A DNA stretch of 64,000 nt, from positions 248,001-312,000 of the forward strand of contig CALSFV010000038.1 in NCBI GenBank assembly GCA_943737045.1. Reading direction: 5' to 3'. The position numbers and the translations under genes are program-made. This DNA is from Parapristionchus giblindavisi. Its lineage: Eukaryota > Nematoda > Chromadorea > Rhabditida > Diplogasteridae. Below, piece by piece: positions 38,485-50,832 of the stretch; within the stretch, counting starts at the first letter, position 1, and every line of letters starts with the position of its first letter. The notes beneath the pieces were generated by a model. The model saw only the letters and a program-made list of their open reading frames with translations, had not been told where the DNA came from and did not search any database.

Positions 38485-40318
38485 TGAATAGTCTATATTA
38501 GGCTTAATGTGTGACTCCGCCCACTATCGTATCTAGTAATGTTAATATGCACTTTTTATCCGATAAAAGAAGTGAAAACATTCTTGGGATATCCTTTAAA
38601 GGTTTGACAACCAAGATGAAGAAGACCAAAGAGATCTAGCAGACGCCTACGTAATTTAAAGAAAACAAAATGATAATGATAATAATAATAATAATAACCT
38701 TTAAAGAAACATTCTATTAATAAACTATTCTATTAGTCTCTACTATATTGTAGTATTCAATTTTAGTTCCGTGTATAGACTGTATAGAACAAATAACAAC
38801 ATCACTACAGTAATTAAGAAATAATTCTTTGAGCACAAGCACACTATTCTTTAATCATAAACTACCGTAATACAGTACCGTAGTACAAAGTCGCCAGAGC
38901 CTCTTGTTAAATACTGTAGATGATAGGTGGATATGGACATCATTACTATGCAATATGTTCATCAAACGTACAATGTTCTCTGATGATCACATGATTCATC
39001 ATGTACTAATTGTTCCAAGTATTATATAAGAATGATGAAACGTAATGCCCATATCCATTATAGTCATACATACTTGGAAGTTGAAGTCGTTCTTCAAGCT
39101 TATTAGTCAAGCTTCATCGAGAATCCATTCAACTACAGTACTCAACCACAATTACATGTCATATCATCCTGTATACTGTATATTTTTGTATGTCTCACTG
39201 CACAAAACAATGATCTTTCTTGCAACAACATTTATCAAAAGAGGGAGTGGCAATAGTTAATTAGCTTATGCATCTTCTCAGAATGAATTGTTTTTGGGGG
39301 TTTAGAAAGGGAGAAGGGGGGGGGTGATAACAGAAAATATACACACAATTGGTGGTCAAAAGGATACAGTAACAAATTATCCTAAGTAGACAAAGTATTC
39401 AACGTATACAATACTTGGTATCATTACTTTGATCCATTGAGAATATGTGTAACTGTAAGGGGTAAGAGGAAAATCTATTGAGTAATAAATCTAATCAATA
39501 AATCAACTACCGTACTCTTACGGATACTGTAGTCAATAGATCGATTCAAATCTATACGCCAAAGACGAGGATATTATTTTGTAAAGCTAGAAAGGCTAGC
39601 CAAAATGATGTTATTATCGATTGGTTCTACTGATGGTGAAATAAGATGGTATACTGTAAAAGATGGTATATGTCCGAGTGAATTCTACATACTACAGTAA
39701 TCCAAGGGGGACGGACACCAAAGGATTGAGGAAATCTCGAGACAAAGACCGAATAGTGCCACTGGTAAGAGTGACACTATGAATAGATGAGATGATGGTT
39801 TATGTATGATGGTGGATGGATGGGTGCTTCTGTTAGTTGTTGTTATTGTGTGTATACTACGGTATCGATTGGGTCGTAAGGGACATGGGATGGAAAACGA
39901 TAGAATGATGATAGAATAGATAGAATGATAGTGTAGTAAAACACAACTACAGTACACACAAGGCACACACATCTACACCCCACCTACAGTACCCCCATCA
40001 CAAGTGATGGAATCGATGAATGAGGGTATACGATAGATAGGGCTAGGATGATGTGCATTTAGAGAGATGAGAATCAAGATGGAACGAGAAGAAATGGGAA
40101 GAATGAATGAACGATGATGAAATATGCAAGAAGAGAGAATAGTCAAATTGTTGTTAACGACGTCGATGAATCGATTGATTGAGATCGACGTAAGATGAGG
40201 ACAAATGGGACTGAAATTAAAAAGATGAGAATACAATAAAAATATTATTAAATGAAAAAAACAAATAAAATAAATGCACTATGCAACAAAATAACGATTA
40301 ACGTATTACTAACTAACC
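38485..40318. other. Intergenic region downstream of the Y-box gene
   Basis: AT-rich, with an (AAT)n patch at 38680-38697 and several TACAGTA/TACCGTA words. It should include the 3' UTR of the Y-box gene at its right edge. No exon chain was supported. Confidence 0.5.
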
Positions 40319-40555
40319 TTAAGCCTGGCTCTCGCCTCCATTTCCTCCGGTTCCAGCAGCTCCTCCACGTCCTCCGCGTCCTCCACGTCCGCGACGTCCA
40401 CCGCGTCCTCCACGACCACGTGGAGCTCCGCCTTCACGAGGTTCACGGGGCTCACGAGGCTCACCCTGATAATTACAACATTATTGCTATTATTATTATT
40501 ATTATTATTGTTATTATTATTATTATTATTGTTATTATTATTATTATTATTATTA

Positions 40556-40594
<39 letters not shown>

Positions 40595-42973
40595 GGCCAC
40601 CAACCTCATGTTCACCTCCACTTTCAGTATGATTACGAGGACCTCCACGTCCTCTTCCTCCTCTACCACGTCCTCCTCTTCCACGTCCACGACCTCCACG
40701 ACGACGAGCTCCTGCCTGAAACTAATATACACGGTAAGTCATCCTAAGTGCAACAGATGCATCATTTTACTATGGATAAACGTCGTCATGGGCACACCAC
40801 GACGAACTAATATGGGACGGGTCTCAACTCGTACTGGCATCCAGGATGGCTTGGTAAACTCATATTTTGACTCTCAAATTAAGAGTACTGATAATCTAAT
40901 GGATAAGACTTTTGTTAATATTTTTGAAGTTACGAATTCGATAACATGAAAATACTTTTCGCTTTTATTATCTGAACTTTTATCGGCGTGGAAACGAATA
41001 TTTTTTGCGCACAGCCCTGACTTCTCATCTAGGCATCGCCAAAAATTGGAAAATTTGAATCAAATATGCAAAAAAAATCCGCGTAGCTATGCGCACAGCC
41101 CTGCATCGACCCGTTTCCCGGTTTGCGCACAGTATTTCATCCAACGTGCTCAGTTATGTTTTTTATCTTTTTTTTAAATAAAAATAAGATTACGCCAGGG
41201 TGGGGGATCAAAGTCATAACCATAAAAATCATACACGATGATCTTATCCACTAGACTACCACTGATATTGGTATGAGAGTAAACAGATCAATAACATCAT
41301 CCAGATGGTTTGTGTAGAAACTCACTAAATTCAATATCGATTTTCTGGCCAGGACGAGTTGAGAGCCGTCTATTGTAAGCACACTAGACACTGCATGCAT
41401 ACATGGTACCACTATTACACACACTTTAGAGATAATTGAATTTGTCGAATAGACAAATCAATTGATATTTCAATATACTTCGTTTATCCATTCCGCCTAC
41501 ACAACACAAGAGATACATCTATCTAGACATAGTACGCACCTGTTCTCCTCCTTCACCTTCTCCTCCATTTCCTCCTTCATCATTTCCTTCTCCATCAGTA
41601 TGTCTTTCTCCATCATCACGTCGTACACCTCCACGACCACGTCCACCACGATTGAAACGACGAGGACGTCCACGCATCTGGAGATCACTACCATTCATCC
41701 ATCCATCGAAACTACGGTATATCTACCGTATCCAACTAATGACTTATGATAAAGGTATGAAATGTCGATCGATATTCATAGGTCGTATTTCCACTTATCA
41801 CTAAACACCGTACTACATTTACATTGCAAAGAAAATATATAGCTTCAACGAAAGATAGATGTGATGCGAATTGGTAGAATACAGAATGCGATGGCACACC
41901 ACCAGTCATGGTGTATTACTGTATGTGAGTTCACAAACACAATTAAGCATATGATATTAGTGTTGTTGTATTATACCTGGTCGAGATCGGCAGCAAACTT
42001 AGATCCCTGAACGGGAGCTCCACCGGGTCCGGTAACATTGGCAGCCTCTGCTCCCTTAGATCCTTCTACTACGTCGAAGAGAACCTACAGTAACCAATCG
42101 ATAATTGATGACTTCAATTACAACTATACAGAAACACTAATGCAACCAGGAGGACTTATGTTTCAGTATATTCATTTAAACTATCCATTGTCTATCCCAC
42201 ACACACCTCTTCTCCATCTCCGAGTGAACGAAGATACTTGTTAGGATTGTTGTTAGTGATGGCAGTCTGATGGACGAATATATCCTGCAATGAACAAATC
42301 AATAATTGACTGATGACGTCATCAATCAATAATCAATAACTTACTCCTTCATCACTATCAGTACGACTGATGAATCCGTATCCATTCTTGACATTGAACC
42401 ACTTGACGGTGCCCTGTACACCGCGCTTCACCACCTACAATTGAATTACTGTAAGCCGATGTTTCCCAAAACACTCCCATTCACACCATGCACCACACAA
42501 CACATAACATTTTTATCTTTCTTGGTTATTCATCTTTTGAAACATTAGTTCACACTCTAATACACCTGTCAGAATTCTTCGGAGGAGGTGGGAGGATGAT
42601 AATCGATTGGTTTGAACTCCCATTGCAGGGATAGGATGGCATGGATGCAAGAGAAGGGACGGAAGAAGGGAGGGGGCAGTGTGAGTTTCAGATTACATTC
42701 ATGATGACGTCATTAGTAGTTGTCAAATCTACACTCTTTCTATACATACTGGTCGATCATCTGGTACAGGTACAGTAGAAGGAAGAGGAAGAGCTCCTTC
42801 AACCTGCTTCTTCTCTTCTATTGGTTCTGCAGTAGGAGCAGTTGCCACCTTCTGCTCTTCTACTGATGCCTAATCGATCAATCAATAACTACACTTTTTG
42901 CGGGAGTTTTAAAATTGAATTTTCAAAAAGAGTGATTCCTTACCGGCTTCTCGTCCTTGGTATCGTTGCTCAT
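40319..42973 (-). CDS. cey: Y-box cold-shock domain RNA-binding protein with RGG tail (CEY-like)
   Basis: Eight exons join in phase into 273 codons: 42944-42973, 42750-42869, 42345-42434, 42207-42284, 41977-42084, 41540-41677, 40605-40715, 40319-40465. An acidic/Pro leader is followed by a cold-shock domain at about residues 50-130: GTVKWFN, RNP1 [11 protein letters not shown]2 DIFVHQTAI, then [20 protein letters not shown]. The C-terminal half is rich in RG/RGG and RGRGG repeats (exons 6-8), matching nematode CEY-1/CEY-4-type Y-box proteins. These coat mRNA in the cytoplasm and support mRNA stability and polysome formation. A TTTCTGAAA-complement acceptor at 43005-43008 lies 31 nt before the ATG and may receive a spliced leader. 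Intron 7 contains the ATT repeat; intron 6 contains hAT ends and a tRNA-like relic. Which CEY paralogue it is cannot be decided. Confidence 0.95.
40480..40594. repeat. (ATT)n microsatellite in Y-box gene intron 7
   Basis: About 38 ATT triplets with a few GTT variants fill most of the short intron between the last two exons. The antisense Ile/Leu-rich frames are artefacts. Confidence 0.95.
41010..41105. mobile_element. hAT terminal fragments in Y-box gene intron 6
   Basis: GCGCACAGCCCTG occurs twice (about 41011-41023 and 41090-41103), and a truncated GCGCACAG follows at 41134. These equal the CAGGG[C/T]TGTGCG terminal repeat of the hAT elements at 17826 and 29330, in the same orientation, without matching opposite ends. 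They look like solo or deleted ends. Confidence 0.55.
41208..41270 (-). pseudogene. tRNA-like sequence (degenerate)
   Basis: Minus-strand GGTAGTCTAGTGGATAAG is close to the A-box region of the sequence at 33797, and TTTGATCCCC stands where a B box would be. Acceptor and T stems do not pair well. It is probably a relic of a tRNA-derived repeat inside intron 6 of the Y-box gene. Confidence 0.25.
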
Positions 42974-43622
42974 CTTCTCTTGGTTGTTATTGATTTGTTG
43001 GTTTTCTGAAATAAAATGAGGCTAATCAATTACTATATCGCCACATCAATCAACGATTATCCATGTAGATTGACACTTATCATTACTCCTTATCTTATCA
43101 ATGAATATAAAGGACATACGGACTCCACTAGAGCCTTCCATTCTAAACCCTTTCTTACTTCTACATGAGAGATGTCATCGTTATTGTTATGGAGGAAAGG
43201 ACTGCGACTACGTTTCAAAGACATTTTAAGATGACAATCAATCGTAATATCCATATTATTGATTGAGTAAGAAATAATGAATGATCAGTGGCCGTATGCA
43301 AGAACCGTTTTCCCGGAAAATGTGACGTCATTAGCGTATGCGGAGGCTTTTCCAAAAATCCTCCGCCTACGCTAATTTTCCCGGAAAACGGTTTTCCCGT
43401 TGTTCTTGCATACGGCCACAGATATAAACCGCATAGTGTAACCATTGGAGTACTACTTACACTCCCCATCCATTCTCAATTCCAACTTCACAAACCAATA
43501 CACATCTTATTGATTGCTCCCTTCTATGTCTACATTTACACTCTATTGTGCAACCATAGAGTCGCCCGTCACATCCACGTTTCATCATCCTCATAAATAT
43601 CGATAGATAGATGATAAACTGA
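42974..43622. other. 5' flank of the Y-box gene
   Basis: Spacer between the Y-box start and the stop codon of the candidate micro-protein upstream on the same strand. It contains an inverted repeat around 43290-43420 (GGCCGTATGCAAGAAC ... GTTCTTGCATACGGCC) and an AATAAG poly(A)-like word near 43510 on minus. Confidence 0.5.
43286..43420. mobile_element. Short palindromic MITE
   Basis: GGCCGTATGCAAGAACCGTT and its inverse end the element, each followed by TTTCCCGGAAAA. The inner GCGTATGCGGAGGCTTTTCC pairs with GGAAAAATCCTCCGCCTACG. It is about 135 bp, has no coding content, and lies just upstream of the Y-box gene. Confidence 0.7.
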
Positions 43623-45562
43623 CTATGTGGCTGATGCAGCAGATCGTTCAAGCTGCCTTCTCAATTGGGGGAGCTTTCGTGTCTGTTCTTCTAGTTGATG
43701 GTTCTTACTGCTCTCGCCCGGTGCCGGGGTGTCTTCACGCGCACCTCCAAAGTTTGGCGGGTCTTGCACTGAAAATCAATTAATTTAATGATATGAATGA
43801 AATGAAATGGATCAATGACAGAGCAACAAACAATGAGCACTATCAATTAAATCAATCAATAGGATGTGTGTGTCTATATGGATAGTCTATCGATCGAGAG
43901 AAGTGGTCTTAACGAAAACATTGTGAGAGACTGTGTCGACGACGATGTACAGTGTATAAGCATAGACATAAAGAACAGAAGGGGATGTGAAGTGGGAGGG
44001 GGCAGAGTATACGAGTAGTAGTAAGTGAAGACGACTAGTAGTAGTTTCATTCGTCGATTCAAACGACTACGGACATGTTGACGTTTCTATGGACACTAAG
44101 GAGGAAGGAAGAGAGGAGAAGAGGGATAAATAGATTGACAAAAAGGAGAAGAAGAAGAAATGAACATGGAATGGTCGAATGACAAAGAAAGAAAGAAAGA
44201 AAGAAAGAGAATTGTAGAGAGGACGAGAGTGGAAGAAGGAGGAGTAGTAGAGGGGCATTGACGCGTCTATGCCCCCAGTCAGAGCATACAGACAACCAGA
44301 GTGAAGAAGAGAGACTATTGATAGTAGAGAGAGTGTTGTTAGAGAAAGAAGATAGAGAGTAGGGCAAACAGTGAGAGGTAGTAGACGCAGAGTGAGACGA
44401 GTAAGTACAGGTGTATGAGAGAGTGTCAGACACGACGAGAGTGGACGAGATAGCACGGAGAAGTGAGAGGGCATCTATCAACTCTAGCATTGCAACTAGG
44501 GTGGCGAGAATTGCTCTCGAATGAGCCTGTTTTGTAGTCTCTATCGAGTCGAGGTCGAATGGAGAGGATATTCGTTCCCCTCGGCAGTCTCTATCTCTCT
44601 CCCTCGGATAATCGTTTTTAGGTCGAATCGAAGTCGAGTCGAGCGTTTTTCAAGGCCCTGTTCGAACAAAACTAGACAAATTATGTATATTTGTAATCAG
44701 CATAACGAGATCTTTAAAATGATACACAATTCGCATCAAATAATTCAAATTCAAATTTCTCTTTTTCTTTGATAAGTACCGTATCCCAATACATTAAATA
44801 TGATATGAGTGAGATTGAAGAGTTTAAATCTGATGACGAATTGGAACTTTAATAATAGTTTGCCATAATGATTGTTATCAAATTAATATTATTATTGAAT
44901 CATAAACCAACAAATTATTAACAAAACATTTTTTTGAAAAAAAATGGTTAAATTTGGCTTCGTTTTATAGCACTTAATGAGCTCATGTCAGAAGTTTAAA
45001 AAGTTTTGAATTTTGTCAATGCAGTGCTGAGAAAAACCTTTCCATTCGATTTCGACTCGACTGTTTTTTGACTATTCGAGACAATGACCCCCTCTCCCGG
45101 CTCATTCGATGAGAGAGAGATCGTAAATGCCTCTCTCCCCGATAACTCGGCCAAGACTGCCAGTGGGAACGAATACTCTTGCGCCATTCTTGCCACCCTA
45201 ATTGCAACACAACGCCCAAGCGGACTGAGGCTACACGAGATAGTGCACGGAAACAAGAGAGTGCAGAGAAATAGAGATGGACAAATCAGAGAACAAGAGG
45301 AATAGAGAGAGTACAGAGAGAAGTGAAGTAGATATCTATAGATGCGGAGATAGAGAGAAAGGCTGAGTACAACCCAGGTACCTGGTTAAATTCATGAAAA
45401 TATTCAGGAATCTCATCATGTCGCATCCCAACATTGATTATCTTTGACTACACTAACTCTTCATTAGTCCATTTAAGGGAATAAGTCCGTTTAGAGGAAA
45501 AGGGCCATACGCACCTCGAAAGGCCGTTCATTGAAGACAAAATAGAGGAGCAATCTAGCCAT
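43623..45562 (-). CDS. Candidate 65-residue micro-protein, unknown function
   Basis: Two exons join in phase: 45511-45562 and 43623-43768. The start lies 15 nt after a ATACTCAG acceptor (a possible spliced-leader site). The product opens with a short hydrophobic segment, MARLLLYFVFNERPFEVL, and continues with a hydrophilic Pro/Glu/Gln/Arg-rich tail (PAPGESSKN, QLEEQTRKL, QLRRQLERS) that looks helical and ends AASAT. A small single-pass or mitochondrial-membrane protein is possible, but no family is recognised. The donor used is GTATGG after GAGGTGC; an alternative donor three bases upstream would break the frame. The 1.7-kb intron is swollen by a complete hAT element. The model rests on splice grammar only. 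Confidence 0.4.
44497..45200. mobile_element. hAT-type non-autonomous element with perfect 8-bp duplication (704 bp)
   Basis: Ends are TAGGGTGGCGAGAAT and, inverted, TAGGGTGGCAAGAAT. Exact target duplications ATTGCAAC flank it (44489-44496 and 45201-45208). Subterminal blocks such as GGTCGAATCGAAGTCGAGTC and CATTCGATTTCGACTCGAC also pair. The terminus differs from the CAGGG family, so it is a second hAT-like family. There is no transposase. Confidence 0.92.
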
Positions 45563-45959
45563 CCAAACCACGGACAACTGAGTATACAGAGAGAATGAAA
45601 GAAAGAAGGGCATTCATCAATCGATACATGACAATTCTATACGGAATTTAGAGCCACTTTGTTTGTGTGGCTGGCGATTTGATGAGATTGGTCTAATCAC
45701 AAAATAGATTGGCTCAAATTTAGAAGGGAAACGAGGTGGATTATTTACCAATGAGAACACCACACACGCGGAGTAAACCAAACATCTAGTGCATCATGAT
45801 GTAACAAGTGGTATGTCAATCTACAATAGTACATCGACTTCGAGAAATTTAAAAGGTCATATCCACTAGAGGTTGCAAATCGGACACTTCGAAATCTCTA
45901 CAAAGCTTTGTGCGTGATAGCTTTGTGGCTCACCTACAAATTATATCATGCATTGCCTA

Positions 45960-46123
45960 CCCTCGCAGTGCGAGGATTGACCCACTATATAAGGCCCATT
46001 TTAGGCCACTTGATAAAAAAAGGAAGCTAAAAATGACGATTTTGAAGCGAAAAGAACGTATTTTGTCAATCAACCCAACCTATTTCGAGAATTGACCCAC
46101 TATATAAAAGTAGACGGCGAGGG
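45960..46123. mobile_element. Short TA-flanked MITE (164 bp)
   Basis: Ends CCCTCGC / GCGAGGG are flanked by TA. Near both ends ATTGACCCACTATATAA occurs in the same orientation, giving inverted termini but direct subterminal repeats. Confidence 0.55.
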
Positions 46124-47023
46124 TACTGAAATTGTATGAAATTATATGAAACCACGGTTTGTTTTGCAAAACCTAAATAGAGTAACATGTAGGAGAGAGC
46201 AGAATATGCTGTGAAGCGAGAATTCAGGGCGGACCCCTTCAGGGTTCTCTCTCTCAATCCATTGTGTAATACACTGGTGAGCCGTGAAAGAGGGTGGAAA
46301 GATCCAGTGAAGAGACAGCGGAGATTGGATGGAGAAGAGAGAGTAGAGGAAGAGAGAGTTTGGACAATGTAAAGAGCATCATCATCCATAGTCCATTGAA
46401 TACATTAGCACACATACGCCGATATTGCGGACGTCATACTAGGGAAAGATTAATATTTGTAGTAATAAAATGACCAAAACAACCTTATAATGAGCTATTT
46501 TAAATATGCATTCGCTAAATTAAGATGCTTACGGTGTGGAATAAGTTATGTAAAAACGAATACGCGGGAAAAAAGAAGAAGAAAATAGTAAAAACAAGAG
46601 AAATTATGCAAATTTGCAAATTAAATTAATTTGGCAGAAGCAGCGAAATACCGATCGATATTGAATCCGTGCAGGAGTAAAATGCATTTCGAATTTTGAA
46701 TCTACAGTAATCTAATTACAATAAATCGTGTTGTATTTAAATAATTATAATTTAATTTCTAGCAATTAAAATTTTTTATTGATTGGAGCGGAATGAGAAA
46801 AAACGATTTGATCACTGTGAAAAAATATGAATACGTGATGTGTATGGTAAATGTAAAATAAAGAGATCATAGGAATTGTATATTGTATTCGAATCGTGTG
46901 TTAGATAATCTCTGATGGACATACACGGATTACCTATACTATGCATGTTATTTGGACTTGAATAATGCTAGAGCATCATAAAAGAATAGGGGATACAAAC
47001 TACAAACACTAAAAGATCATAGA
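46124..47023. other. Intergenic region, no recognised gene
   Basis: Separates the micro-protein candidate from the KCTD gene. It is AT-rich on the right side and GA-rich around 46290-46370. No gene supported. The 3' UTR of the KCTD gene lies at its right edge. Confidence 0.5.
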
Positions 47024-48207
47024 TCATTCGTCAGTAATGGTAGGGTATGATTTGCGAACAGCCGAGTTCGGTAGATGAATGGTCTGTCCATTGTCCCAGA
47101 TGATAACACAACATGATGGACCCATCAACTGTAAAGATCAAAGATTAAACCTCAAAGATGAAAGATCAAATTACAAGGATTAAAATCAGAATACGTACCT
47201 GAGTAACTTCTCCCTGCATACTGAGCATATGATGACGCATCGGCTCCCAGTCTTGGTATCCAATCTCGAAGATGTAAGTTCCTGAAGATGTTATTGATTA
47301 ATTTTTAAAAAAAGGTCTGTTTATTTCGTTTAGCTCAGATTAATTAATATATTCATGAAATTATCGTACCTTTAGGGTCCTGAATTTCTTCGCAACCAAT
47401 GCATCGAGCGAATGTGTGATTATTCCTGAAAAAATTATCAGTTTCATCGTAACTAACAAAGATCAAAGATCAAACTCGAACCTCTCATATATGAATGGAA
47501 GCGAGAGCGAATCGTCTACCGAATATCTGCAATTAATCAATGATTAGTATATTGTACTCTATAATCAATATAGGTACAGTACCTCACAAAGGATCTCCAG
47601 TAGAGTTGAATCGCTTCGGGACGCCAGCTTACTGTATCACCAACAGCTAACGGTGCCAGTGCAGCGAGACATATATTCAACAGATCTTGGATCTGGTAGA
47701 ACTGTAGCGGAATAAAATTAGAGAAAGTCGACCAACTAGTCGCACTCGACGCACCAATACCGTACCTGAGCTTCACGACGAATCTCATCAATAATGTCCT
47801 CATCTTTGGGCAGAGTGAAACCATCTCCATCACGAAGAAAGTTAAGAATCTGTAAAGATTATCTTAAAGTACACAAAGATCAAAGATCAACCTATAATCA
47901 ATAAAGTATCGTACTCGTGTGAAATGTGTAGGATCTCGATCAATAAAGATCTCTGGTGTCTCATTACTCGGTGACCAACGCGACTCGCAAAGAGTGCTGA
48001 GTACCTCAAAGAGTTCAAAGATCAAACTACAAATTCAGAGTTCAAAGATAAAACTACACATTGAAAGATTAGACTACATACAGTTTCTGGTATCCGTCTG
48101 AGAGTGAATCGACTTGTCTCAAAGATAGTTCCACCAACATTCAATCTTACTCTACCATCTGATCGAGGAGCTGTAGATGCAGTTGAAGATGTTGGAGATT
48201 TATCCAT
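47024..48207 (-). CDS. KCTD-type BTB/POZ (potassium channel T1-like) protein
   Basis: Eight exons join in phase into 235 codons: 48082-48207, 47915-48004, 47766-47849, 47583-47701, 47482-47526, 47370-47425, 47199-47281, 47024-47128. Residues about 19-115 form a T1/BTB fold with family signatures VRLNVGGTIFETSRFTLRR, IFIDRDPTHFTRILNFLRDG and EIRREAQFYQIQDL. KCTD proteins oligomerise through this domain and often act as cullin-3 adaptors; no channel segment is present. The C-terminal part (CIGCEEIQDPKGTYIFEIGY, QDWEPMRHHMLSMQGEV) is well formed but I cannot assign a subfamily. The ATG lies 7 nt after a CTTCGTAG acceptor, fitting trans-splicing. Introns 1, 2, 5 and 7 contain AAAGATC repeats. Confidence 0.93.
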
Positions 48208-50832
48208 GATTAAACTACGAAGATCAAAGATCAAACTACAAACTTTATATGTAATACTAGGTGATATAATGAATTGTAGTCACCATAAGCAATCAATATA
48301 GTGTGGGATGGAAATGAGTTTTTGAGGGAAACAACAGAATATGAAAGATTAACGGAAATACATATATGGAATAAAGTAATATTGAGAGAGATTGAAATTA
48401 ATATACGAGAAGAAAACTATATACGGAAGGGAAATGGAAATTAAGAGAATGGCCAGGCCACATTAACGATTAACCGGAATTGAATCGTATTTTACATGAT
48501 TAGATGAAATAACAAAGATCAAAGATCACAGATTACTGTAACTACTCGTCTACAGAATGCAGCGTAACCACCGTATATCGCGAAAGTAATGTAAAAGTAA
48601 GCGTAGGAAGTCGTATCTTGAAATATGAAAGAATCTACTAACGAAGCCATTTCATATAGGGGGGAATTGACAGGAAAGAAAATGATGAATAAGGACTAGA
48701 CTTATATTCCCATATCTCTCTCTCTACCTCTCGCATTCTCTCTCTCCCTCTCCTTTCTCCTTCTCTCTCTCCCTCTCCTTCTCCCTCGCTAAGTCTACCT
48801 CCCTCTCCCTCTCTACCTCTTCCTTTTCTAAATCAATCTCTTTATATATCATTTAAGAACCTCCATTAACGCTCCATGAGTTAGATAGTATACCTATCGG
48901 ATTAAAGTAATTTCCACCTATCTATAATTTTTAATAACACTCTCCCTCTACCTCTTCTTCTCCTTCTAACCCCTCGCCCTATTCTCTCCATTTCTCACTC
49001 AATCTACGCTTTTATCATTTCAGACTCTTAATTAAACATTATGACTAAGCGAGTATACCTATCGGATTAAAAAAATCCCCATATATTTATTGAAATAGTT
49101 TAGAATGACTCCAAGTACTCCATTATTCACTACTTGGTATAGATTCCAATGAAGTGGATGAATATTTGCCCTTTCATTTGGTTCCTTTCCTCTCGCTCTT
49201 TTCCTTCTCTCGTAGACAGGAGGCAGGCTCACTGAATGAACGTGTCGCGACTGGAACTGACAGCTACCGTAATTCATTCCAATGTGAGCTAATTAATATA
49301 CGAAAGTACACGATTCCTACAAATCCTTGAGTAAAGTTTCTTTACACAATCAATAAAAAGATCTTGAAAATGTGGATCGATCTTTAGTTACTTACAGTAA
49401 TCCCTTCGTAATCCAATCGATAATCTTAAGAGATCATAAGTGTAAGAGTAAGAAGATTGAAAGAGGATAAAGAGATGAAAGTGATACATTCTACGAGATA
49501 AAGACAAACATTGAAGGATTGAGAGATATTGAATCAAACGAATCAATATCAAGGATTATCGATTTTATTTATTTTTTTATTTATCATTCATCATAAAGAT
49601 TTTCAGGGAAGACTTTTGGCTTTGAAAATGACTTGGAAAGATATATCTTTATTGTGAATGATCTTTTGTAATCAGAGAATGAAGAAATAGTGTGTGATTT
49701 GAAGAGAACCAGAGAAAGAATGAAACATCTCTAAATATGAAAGAATAAAAAAGATTTTCGAAATGAGTAAAAATATAGAATGTCAAAATTTGAGCAAAGA
49801 TGACGTGATGACTTTTAGATATTCGACTGAAATAGGAGAAGACCCCCATAGGACAGCTCTATTAGTGTCTGTTGGAGTGGTAGTGGAGGAAGAAAAGAAG
49901 TTAGAGAGGGAGAGAGAGGAAGAAAAGGAAGAGGGAGAAGGGGGAAGTCTTATGAATGAGTAACTACCATAAGGATCTCATCTAAATTATATTATATTTA
50001 GTTTAAAATCAATAAAAGGTATTTTCGTTGATGTATTATAGAATGGTGACGACGATATTATCAAGTCATTTTTTAGTCTCGTTCCATTAAAAATAGTAAT
50101 AATATAACTATCATTTTGATGAGACTACACTATTTACAGATTGGAATGAGAAGGACAAAGGTACACGAATAAAGTGAGATTGGATGGAATCCAATCTATT
50201 CTACACTAGCCACAAGGATGGAGAAATAGAGAAATCAATGCTATATAAGAGTAGAGATAGTAAGATAGATGAAGAGGGAGAGATGAATATAGAAGGAGAG
50301 GTAGAGAGGGATAGGTAGAGGTAGAGAGGGAGAGTTAGAGAGGGAGAGGTAGAGAGGGAGAAGTAGAGATATACTAGTAATATCCCCTCTTCATTATTTT
50401 CTTCCCCTGAGAGAATTCCTTTATGAGAATCACAAATTCTCACGAAAGAGAGAGTAGAAATTGAGTTAGAGGCAAATAAAGAATCAAAGATCAAAGATCA
50501 TCTTTACCGTACTCTACGAAGTGAAAACTGACTACATACAACTTTTTATCATTTACAATGCACTATATATACTATACAAAAATAAATAAGGGCATGACAA
50601 GTTAAATATATAATTATTATATATAAATGTAAATATAAAATTTAACAGAAAAACCACCCGTGGCAGATGATAATATGGGAATAGAACAAAAGTTGTGAGA
50701 GTGGGAGAGGGAGAGATAAAGGTATAGTGGACGCAACAATAAGCTACACTTATGCTTATGTTTCTCATCATAGAAAATATAAGACAATAACGAAACAAAG
50801 TGTACTCAACTAATCAATAAATCAATAATAGA
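48208..50832. other. Intergenic region between KCTD and YIPF3 genes
   Basis: CT- and GA-rich low-complexity blocks dominate (48715-48830, 48950-49000, 49885-49945, 50260-50370). AAAGATC repeats appear near 48515 and 50485. No exon chain was found. The left edge should hold the KCTD promoter and the right edge the YIPF3 3' UTR. Confidence 0.5.

Noticed and set aside
40252..40747. Plus-strand ORFs of 87-126 codons
   Set aside because: They are antisense of the RGG exons of the Y-box gene and of the ATT microsatellite.
44059..44490. 135-143-codon Ser/Leu-rich minus-strand ORFs
   Set aside because: Composition follows the CT-rich strand, and two overlapping frames are open at once. It ends at the border of a hAT element.
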